Below, in pieces: positions 6,001 to 11,538 of a stretch of 38,009 bases of DNA. The notes under the pieces were generated by a model. That model was not told the origin of the DNA and ran no database searches. It saw only the letters and a list, made by a program, of their open reading frames with translations. Location of the stretch: positions 1-38,009 of IMG/VR virus record IMGVR_UViG_3300049032_000090; one strand, written 5' to 3'. A program made the translations under genes and the position numbers. The DNA comes from a virus. Position 1 is the stretch's first letter. Each line of letters starts with the position of its first letter.

Positions 6001-6744
6001 CTACTGCTTCACTAGCTCCAAGGTCTCAAGCTCAACCTCGTCTTCTAGTGGCGCATCGTCTTCGGGGTCAGGAATCACGGGCCAAATGGTGGCGTCTCCA
6101 CCTTCGTATCCCTTATGAACCTTGCCTCGTACTTCGTCTACATCAGACTCATTGCCCCACACGTGCCAGCCTTCGTGCTGGTTGCGAGCAAACATCTCTA
6201 AGTACGGACCAGGAGAGCAGTTGGTGATGAACTCATACTGCTCATCTGGCTTACGCGAGTGCTCACGCTTACGAGTCTCGATCATGTTGACCTGGCTACG
6301 TGCGTGGGGAAGTGTCCGCATAGAGCCCCGAACACCGAAGAGCAGAATCTCAGTGACGTTGCGGAAGTAGAAGCCGACGCCACGGCCATCAGGTCCACCG
6401 TCTTTACGACGCTTTGCCCAGATGACATTGGAGACATAACGGAAGCCCCAAGCCCTCATGACTTCGATGCCCTCGGGCAACAGCGCGTTAGGAACCCACA
6501 AGTAGAGGTGAGCGTTCTTGGCCAGTGCGTCTTCAACAGGAAGCGCCTTGATGTCTTCTAGAGTCATCGTGTCGTAGCGATCGAGCCGGCGGTGCTCGGG
6601 AGCAACCTTGCCCGTCCTGTTCTGGAATCGCCACGGTGGATCAGCAAGGACAGTTTGAAAGCCACCTTCTACTGAAGGAAGCGGAGTGAATGGTGTTGGC
6701 TCTACGTCAGCGCGCAACGGAGCGGGTCGAGAAGTCTTAGGCAT
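6001..6744 (-). CDS. MT-A70 family DNA adenine methyltransferase
   Basis: The product is an MT-A70 family N6-adenine methyltransferase of 247 residues. The catalytic DPPW motif stands at about residues 35-38 in LADPPWRFQNRTG. Family blocks follow in order: YDTMTLEDIKALPV, LYLWVPNALLPEG, RAWGFRYVSNVIWAKRR and the RSMRTLPHARSQ / EHSRKPDEQYEFI region, ending EMFARNQHEGWHVWGNE. An acidic tail ends the protein. ATG 6744 is preferred, with in-frame TTG 6750 as the alternative. It begins 12 nt after the endonuclease stop, so the pair is coupled. The expected role is to protect the genome against the adjacent BglII/BstYI-like enzyme. Confidence 0.9.
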   Translation of the reverse strand: MPKTSRPAPLRADVEPTPFTPLPSVEGGFQTVLADPPWRFQNRTGKVAPEHRRLDRYDTMTLEDIKALPVEDALAKNAHLYLWVPNALLPEGIEVMRAWGFRYVSNVIWAKRRKDGGPDGRGVGFYFRNVTEILLFGVRGSMRTLPHARSQVNMIETRKREHSRKPDEQYEFITNCSPGPYLEMFARNQHEGWHVWGNESDVDEVRGKVHKGYEGGDATIWPVIPDPEDDAPLEDEVELETLELVKQ

Positions 6745-6756
6745 GATCAAGCAATT

Positions 6757-7626
6757 CTAGTCGTTGTAGCGGTTCTCTTGTTCGACACGCATGACCACCA
6801 CGTCGATCTCCTCGTCAGTCAACTCGCTGGGAATCTTGGGCAGCTTTGTCTGGCGGGCAATTTCTCTCATTGCCGCCTCCTTCTCTGCTTTCGCCTTGTG
6901 GTACGCCTCAAGCAGCTCATCTGCGGTCGTGTGCTCTTCCCCAGGGCGCGGCACACCACGGCCAGCCCAGGTCGCTTGTGTTATCCCAACACCCAGGAAG
7001 GGACAGCCTCCAGAGTCGCCCCGAGTCATGCGGTCTTCGAGCTTCAACATGTTTGTGCTGGTGATGGTTCCGAGACGGCGGTACGCATCCTGACTTTGAA
7101 GGTCATCATTAGCGAGGCGTCGGATGCCTGCGTGATCTCTGGTGATCATCGTCGCAACGTCGATCAGGCCCATGTCATAAAGGGAGCGATATGCAGCGAG
7201 GTCACGGTCAAGGTTCCCATCCTTGGCATTCCACTCAACATCAATCGCCACGCGGCCCTTCATGTTGTCCACTTCGAAGCCAGGATTCACCACGCTGCTG
7301 TTCAAGTAGTCGATGTCATAGTTGGAAGCACTGAGACTTGCCTTCATCTTGCCCACGAGCTTTGATTCGGTCGTGATGCGTACTGCTCGCCATCCCAAGT
7401 CTTCGAAGTGCTTATCGAGCCTGTAAGCGATCTGACCGCGGTTGCCACCGGGGATTATGATGTCGGCGTCGTACAGTCTGAAGTCGCTGAGAACTTGAAC
7501 CAGATCGTCAAAGTGATCAGGGTTGCTAGCTTTGAAGACCGCCGCCGCGTTGCGCGTCTCGAGGAAGGTGTATCGGTCGAGTATGTCTTGAGAGAAGACG
7601 TCTTTGAATGAGTAGGTCAAGTCCAT
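6757..7626 (-). CDS. BglII/BstYI-family type II restriction endonuclease
   Basis: The 289-residue product resembles BglII and BstYI, which cut AGATCT and RGATCY. The core VDNMKGRVAIDVEWNAKDG puts D120, D129 and E131 (ATG 7626 numbering) where, from memory of BstYI, D119, E128 and Q130 stand. The segments RSLYDMGLIDVATMITRD and CPFLGVGITQATWAGRGVP also match the family order. A Lys/Glu-rich helix follows (about 230-260). ATG 7626 has AGGGG upstream. A longer GTG start at 7689, just after the previous gene's stop, is possible. With the downstream methyltransferase it forms a restriction-modification pair, possibly acting against rival phages or as an addiction module. Exact specificity cannot be read from sequence. 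Confidence 0.85.
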   Translation of the reverse strand: MDLTYSFKDVFSQDILDRYTFLETRNAAAVFKASNPDHFDDLVQVLSDFRLYDADIIIPGGNRGQIAYRLDKHFEDLGWRAVRITTESKLVGKMKASLSASNYDIDYLNSSVVNPGFEVDNMKGRVAIDVEWNAKDGNLDRDLAAYRSLYDMGLIDVATMITRDHAGIRRLANDDLQSQDAYRRLGTITSTNMLKLEDRMTRGDSGGCPFLGVGITQATWAGRGVPRPGEEHTTADELLEAYHKAKAEKEAAMREIARQTKLPKIPSELTDEEIDVVVMRVEQENRYND

Positions 7627-7697
7627 GCCCCTGACACTAGTTGAAGGCACGGACAAGATAGCGCAGTGGCTCGGCTTAGACCGTCCCACTAACTTGC

Positions 7698-8654
7698 CTA
7701 GCCTTCACTCTCTAGCCTCAGTCGATCAGCTACAGCCTGAGGCATGGTTGAACAGGCATCTTGGTTGCTCCGCTTATCCGCGTGGTCTGCGGCCGTGTCA
7801 GTGATGCCTATAGTCGCCACAGCAGCCTGCCATCCACCCATGCCTTCAATCTGCCTTGGCACCCACACGTTAGCTGCTCCGTTCACGTACTCCCATGCTT
7901 CGATGTTCGCAGTGGGTCCTAGGTAGATGCCGCCCTCTTTGGCTCGTTCGACCGCCTTAGGCTTTGGCAGGACGCCCATGAGCTGTGCCGCCTGATACTC
8001 GGTCATATGCCAGGGCGGGGTGTTGAAGTAATACCAGGACGCCGCACAGACGCCATAGAGCTTTGGGCCGAACTCGGCATAGTTCAGGTACAGCTCCATA
8101 ATGCGCTGGTCCGAAAGCGTGTAGCTAAGCTCAGTCGCTAGGCCAGCTTCTACGGCCTTCCTGAATCCGTTTTGGTCTGGGTATAGAAAGATGTTCTTAG
8201 CGAGTTGCTGGGGGATGGTTGAACCGCTGGGATCTGGCTTGCCCTCTAGGTGGGCTGTAGCTCTCGCCCATAAGTGCTCAGGATGAAACGCCCCCGCTCG
8301 CGTGCCCAGCTCCTGGTCTTCATGGGCAATAGTCGCGGCGATCATGTAGCGGCTTACGTGATCCAGCGAAACGTACTGGTAGATGATCGGCTCACCATCT
8401 CGGTACATGTAGGAGGTACGGCTCGGAGTGCTCCATATAAGGGCCACCGCGATCAGTTCAGAGCCGACCAACGACGCAGCCAGGAGAAACCCCAGGGCGG
8501 CAAAGAACTTCCGTACCCGATGCTTCCTGAGCTTTGGTCGCTGTGCAGGAGGACGAGCTGGGGGCTGATACTCGGGAGGCCGGCTGCCCGCTTCATTGTC
8601 TAGGAGTGGCTTGGGACTATCCAGTACAGCGGCATTAGGTTCCATATCTCCCAC
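7698..8654 (-). CDS. GT51 peptidoglycan glycosyltransferase (monofunctional)
   Basis: The product (318 aa) is a membrane-anchored glycosyltransferase of family GT51, which polymerises lipid II into glycan strands. A Pro-rich cytoplasmic tail (about 25-40) and basic stretch precede one membrane segment (about 50-74). The catalytic domain shows AHEDQELGTRAGAF (first Glu about 112), GSTIPQQLAKN, and ELYLNYAEFGPKLYG (second Glu). No transpeptidase domain follows. Such enzymes are rare in phages, where degradation is usual, and a role in envelope repair or host-wall change is inferred. The start is GTG 8654 or ATG 8645, with GGGAG too close to the ATG. It is the first gene of the minus operon leading into the restriction pair. 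Confidence 0.85.
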   Translation of the reverse strand: MGDMEPNAAVLDSPKPLLDNEAGSRPPEYQPPARPPAQRPKLRKHRVRKFFAALGFLLAASLVGSELIAVALIWSTPSRTSYMYRDGEPIIYQYVSLDHVSRYMIAATIAHEDQELGTRAGAFHPEHLWARATAHLEGKPDPSGSTIPQQLAKNIFLYPDQNGFRKAVEAGLATELSYTLSDQRIMELYLNYAEFGPKLYGVCAASWYYFNTPPWHMTEYQAAQLMGVLPKPKAVERAKEGGIYLGPTANIEAWEYVNGAANVWVPRQIEGMGGWQAAVATIGITDTAADHADKRSNQDACSTMPQAVADRLRLESEG

Positions 8655-8683
8655 TAAGAAATAGAAGTACTCCCGTCGAATAG

Positions 8684-8708
8684 GGAGTTAGTGGAATTAT
8701 ACGGGTGA
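8684..8708 (-). promoter_or_regulatory. Probable promoter of the GT51/restriction operon
   Basis: On the minus strand, TATAAT occurs about 45 nt upstream of the gene start at 8654, preceded by a weak -35. It lies in the divergent gap 8655-8814, opposite the promoter at 8789-8794. Confidence 0.4.
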
Positions 8709-8788
8709 TGGTATTTATTCGGCTATAGAGGGAATGTTGGTCGCCGCTTCTAGCCTCGACAGTAACTTCGTTAGAGTCCGTGACTTTG

Positions 8789-8794
8789 TATAAT
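8789..8794 (+). promoter_or_regulatory. -10 element at the start of the late/structural strand
   Basis: TATAAT, preceded by TTTG and followed by GGAACTAGGAGG, lies 20 nt before ATG 8815. The AGGAGG (8801-8806) is an excellent ribosome binding site. The -35 is poor, as at the other late-type promoters. Confidence 0.6.
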
Positions 8795-8814
8795 GGAACT
8801 AGGAGGAAACAATC

Positions 8815-9054
8815 ATGTCCTATTACATTCAGAGTTACGGTAAGGGGTTCATCCAGCGTAACGGCGACAAGTACGAACTAAACATAGACGGAGAAGTGGT
8901 CGGCAGTTATGACAGTATTCAACACCTAGTAGATGCCCACCCATTAGACGATGGCAAACAAGTATCAACCGTGGACGAAGAAGCAGCAGAAGCTACCGTG
9001 GATACAACGAGTGCTCCTAAAAGCTCGACCAAATCTAAAAAAGCCAAGAAGTAA
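8815..9054 (+). CDS. Small hypothetical protein, 79 aa
   Basis: The product has an N-terminal beta-rich half (MSYYIQSYGKGFIQRNGDKY, then GEVVGSYDSIQHLVDAH) and a disordered second half rich in Glu, Ala, Thr and Ser ending in a Lys-rich tail (STKSKKAKK). AGGAGG lies 8 nt before ATG 8815, and a TATAAT lies just upstream. The unit is strongly expressed by signals but of unknown role. A 12-bp hairpin follows the stop. Confidence 0.7.
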   Translation: MSYYIQSYGKGFIQRNGDKYELNIDGEVVGSYDSIQHLVDAHPLDDGKQVSTVDEEAAEATVDTTSAPKSSTKSKKAKK

Positions 9055-9073
9055 ATAGACTCTTGTCAGTGCG

Positions 9074-9107
9074 ATGCCACCATGCTTAACTATCTGCATG
9101 GTGGCAT
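9074..9107. repeat. 12-bp perfect hairpin
   Basis: ATGCCACCATGC (9074-9085) pairs exactly with GCATGGTGGCAT (9096-9107) around a 10-nt loop. There is no T-run after it on either strand, so it is not an ordinary terminator. It contains two candidate ATG starts of the following gene and could control that start. Confidence 0.6.
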
Positions 9108-9385
9108 TACAAAACAAAGAAATAAAGACATTCCAACAGGGCCACCTCACGTTTACGCTGAGTCCAGGTCACATCATCGTCAAGACGTCTCATCAGACGT
9201 TCTTTTTATTGCCTCGTGCAAGCTTCTGGCATAAGAGGCTTCATCTAGTCCGCGCCATGATAGAGCTAGGGGAGATACGTAATCTAAACGACCTAGCTTC
9301 ATTCTGCGGTAATGGTATCGAGTGGCGCCTAACCTCACTGTCTATTGACGCATTGATTTATAATGAGGGTAGATGGAAGAAATGA
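9098..9385 (+). CDS. Hypothetical protein upstream of terminase
   Basis: The frame is open from 9074 to 9385, and ATG 9098 gives 95 residues, but neither start has a Shine-Dalgarno and both lie in the 12-bp hairpin. The product contains HLTFTLSPGHIIVKTSH and FWHKRLHLVRAMIELGEIRN, then SLSIDALIYNEGRWKK. It overlaps the next small gene by 13 nt. No family is recognised. Confidence 0.55.
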   Translation: MVALQNKEIKTFQQGHLTFTLSPGHIIVKTSHQTFFLLPRASFWHKRLHLVRAMIELGEIRNLNDLASFCGNGIEWRLTSLSIDALIYNEGRWKK

Positions 9386-9543
9386 TTTTCAACGCAGAAG
9401 TGAAGGAGGTGAATGCTAAGAAGACAGCAAGCCTCGACGTTATGTACCGGGTGGTGCTTCTTACCTCTGACTCATCAGTACTTGCCCTGGGCGCTCTTGA
9501 AGGCGACTCCATGCTGAAGGTGCGTGTGGAGGTAGAGGAATGA
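9373..9543 (+). CDS. Small hypothetical protein, 56 aa
   Basis: ATG 9373 follows GAGGGT closely and lies within the end of the preceding gene. The stop TGA 9541-9543 overlaps the next ATG as ATGA. The product begins MEEMIFNAEVKEVNAKKTAS and has a strand-rich middle (YRVVLLTSDSSVLALG) and an acidic tail (VRVEVEE). Tight overlap with both neighbours supports it as a real gene of the pre-terminase cluster. Function is unknown. Confidence 0.6.
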   Translation: MEEMIFNAEVKEVNAKKTASLDVMYRVVLLTSDSSVLALGALEGDSMLKVRVEVEE

Positions 9544-9686
9544 AGCTTGTAACTGGCGACTGTTCCCGCTGTAAGAGTGGTGCGATCCTCTACCCGAAGT
9601 TCCATAAAGCTACAGGCAAGATTGTTCATCTTTGTTTGCGCTGCTGCGTGTTGCTGAGGAAGTCCAGGGAGGCCCGAAATGGCTAG
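9540..9686 (+). CDS. Small zinc-finger-like protein, 48 aa
   Basis: ATG 9540 overlaps the previous stop, and TAG 9684-9686 overlaps the terminase small subunit start at 9679. The 48-residue basic product has CSRC at 8-11 and CLRCC at 32-36, enough for one zinc site. A Lys/Arg-rich C-terminus follows. Similar CxxC mini-proteins sit next to terminases in several phages. HNH nuclease residues are not seen, so it is not the usual terminase-linked HNH protein. Confidence 0.6.
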   Translation: MKLVTGDCSRCKSGAILYPKFHKATGKIVHLCLRCCVLLRKSREARNG

Positions 9687-10122
9687 ACCTACCAAACTAA
9701 CCGAAGCAGTCCTAGCCAAGGCTCGTGAGTACGTTGATACGGGCTGGTCAAAGCAAAAGCATGCCGTCCCTATGATCGAAGGCTTAGCGCTTTACATTGG
9801 CACTCATCGTGTGACGGTCAGGGAATGGGTAGATAACCCGCCAAAAGATGCCAATGAGAATGAGACAGACAAGCAGTTCAAGCTGCGTATCAGCTTGCAC
9901 AAGCGGTTTTCTGACATCGTCAGGGATCTAGACACTATTCAAGCCCTGGAACTCGGCTCAGGTGCTCTCAAGAACAAGCTAAACGCAAAGACCGCGAACA
10001 TGATGCTGAGCAAGCACGGCTATGTAGAGCGCAAAGAAACTGACATAACCAGCCAGGGCCAGAGTGTTGTCCCTGTCGTGAGAATCATTGATGAGCGCCC
10101 CCGAGATACAGATACCGAGTGA
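9679..10122 (+). CDS. terS: Terminase small subunit
   Basis: The 147-residue product is a phage terminase small subunit, the DNA-recognition part of the packaging motor. It begins MARPTKLTEAVLAKAREYVD, then has a helix-turn-helix (LALYIGTHRVTVREWV, about 38-52) and the long helices and ALKNKLNAKTANMMLSKHGY block typical of Terminase_6/gp3-like small subunits. A disordered tail overlaps the large subunit start. GGGAGG lies 8-9 nt before ATG 9679. Confidence 0.88.
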   Translation: MARPTKLTEAVLAKAREYVDTGWSKQKHAVPMIEGLALYIGTHRVTVREWVDNPPKDANENETDKQFKLRISLHKRFSDIVRDLDTIQALELGSGALKNKLNAKTANMMLSKHGYVERKETDITSQGQSVVPVVRIIDERPRDTDTE

Positions 10123-11320
10123 GCTAGCTAGACTCCTCGATTCAGATTGGCGTGAGGCCGCTGTTTATGGCGGTAGGAACAGTCTCAAATCCCACACGGT
10201 AGGTCGCATCCTTCTAATCAGGGCGATGCAGCGCAAGACTCGAGTGGGCTGCTTCCGTGAGTTTCAGAACTCCATTAGCGAGAGCTCGATGCAGCTGCTC
10301 CAGGATCTCATCAGCCTTTATGGGCTAAGCGATTTTGCAGTGACCAAGAACAGCATCGTCAACCGGAAGAACGGATCTGACTTCCTCTTCAACGGGCTCA
10401 GGAACAACGTGCAAAGCGTGAAGTCCATCGAGGGTATCGACATAGCCTGGGTGGAAGAGGCCCAGACCATCAGTGAGGACAGTCTTGAGGTACTTACCCC
10501 GACTGTCCGTAAGCCAGGTTCACAGCTCATCTACACGTACAACCGTCTCAGGGATAAGGACCCGGTCCACCAACGTCTTGTGATCGATGGCCGGCCAAAC
10601 ACACTGATCCTGAACGTCAACTACGACGTGGCTCTCAAGTATGGCTGGATGTCTGAACCGCTGCGCCTAGAGATGGAAGACGACAAGGCTAAGCGTCCCG
10701 AGGTCTACAAGCACAAGTGGCTAGGTGAGCCGAGCAATCATAAGGGTCAGATTTACCCTGACTGGAAGAAGATCGACGCCGTGCCTGAAGAGGCGAAGTA
10801 CCTAGGGCCAGGACTCGACTTCGGATATACCAACGACCCAACGGCCATCATCGATGTCTACAAGTGGAACAACGCCTACATCTTGGATGAGGTCATGTAC
10901 GAGCGTGGCCAGAGCAACCTCAAGATTGCCAACCGTATCCGCGAAAACGAAGGCTTAGATCCAGTGCAGCGAGACGGCAGCTATGAAGGCAGCACCACTC
11001 ACCTGACAATCGGAGACAGCTCAGAGCCTAAGTCGATAGACGAGATAGACGGATACGGCGTCACGATCATGGGCGCTGTCAAAGGTAAGGACTCGGTCAA
11101 CAATGGCATCCAGAAGATGCAAGAGCTTGAGATCTACTACACCGCCAGTAGTCACAATATTGAGGAAGAACAGCTCAACTACGTGTGGAAGGTGAACAAG
11201 GAAGATAAGAGCCTCAACGTACCTATCGACGCCTACAATCACGCCATGGATGCTGCTAGGTACAAGATCATGGAAGCAGAAGGACCACAGGTTGAATACG
11301 GCGGCGTCATCTTCGGATAA
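10091..11320 (+). CDS. terL: Terminase large subunit
   Basis: The 409-residue product is a PBSX/Terminase_3-type large terminase, the ATPase and nuclease of DNA packaging. Walker A is GGRNSLKS (about 27-34), Walker B and catalytic Glu are IDIAWVEEA (about 116-124), and a coupling segment LIYTYNRLRDKDPVH follows. The RNase-H-like nuclease starts at LDFGYTNDPTAII (about 242), with later acidic residues in LTIGDSSEPKSIDEI and NHAMDAARYKIME. ATG 10091 is preferred over the adjacent TTG 10088. It overlaps terS by 32 nt. Confidence 0.95.
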   Translation: MSAPEIQIPSELARLLDSDWREAAVYGGRNSLKSHTVGRILLIRAMQRKTRVGCFREFQNSISESSMQLLQDLISLYGLSDFAVTKNSIVNRKNGSDFLFNGLRNNVQSVKSIEGIDIAWVEEAQTISEDSLEVLTPTVRKPGSQLIYTYNRLRDKDPVHQRLVIDGRPNTLILNVNYDVALKYGWMSEPLRLEMEDDKAKRPEVYKHKWLGEPSNHKGQIYPDWKKIDAVPEEAKYLGPGLDFGYTNDPTAIIDVYKWNNAYILDEVMYERGQSNLKIANRIRENEGLDPVQRDGSYEGSTTHLTIGDSSEPKSIDEIDGYGVTIMGAVKGKDSVNNGIQKMQELEIYYTASSHNIEEEQLNYVWKVNKEDKSLNVPIDAYNHAMDAARYKIMEAEGPQVEYGGVIFG

Positions 11321-11327
11321 GCGGACA

Positions 11328-11348
11328 TTGTTATACTAGAAATAGAAC
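11328..11348 (+). promoter_or_regulatory. Late-type promoter before the portal unit
   Basis: TTGTTATACT (extended -10, TG-T-TATACT) is followed by AGAAATAGAAC. The same -10 plus AAATAGA pattern occurs at 14195, 18399 and 24500. No -35 match is seen. Confidence 0.65.
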
Positions 11349-11367
11349 TTTAAACGAGTAAATATGA

Positions 11368-11538
11368 ATGAACTTCAAGCGATTACCTGACAACCTATAC
11401 GAAACCTTTGTGACAGCTCTAATCGTTATTGGGCTTCCAGTAGTGGCCTACATCTATATCGATTGGCGCGCTGCACTTACCGCCTTCATCCTAGTGAACA
11501 TAGTCCTAGGGGTGATGGTCCTTCGAGGTAAAGAGTAA
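11368..11538 (+). CDS. Small two-helix membrane protein, 56 aa
   Basis: ATG 11368 to TAA 11536-11538, 56 residues, stop overlapping the portal start (TAATG). Two hydrophobic segments, FVTALIVIGLPVVAYIYI and ALTAFILVNIVLGVMVL, are separated by DWRA and predict a membrane hairpin. It is the first gene after the late-type promoter. Its place between terminase and portal is unusual for a membrane protein. A holin-like or portal-assembly role is possible, and none is shown. Confidence 0.6.
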   Translation: MNFKRLPDNLYETFVTALIVIGLPVVAYIYIDWRAALTAFILVNIVLGVMVLRGKE

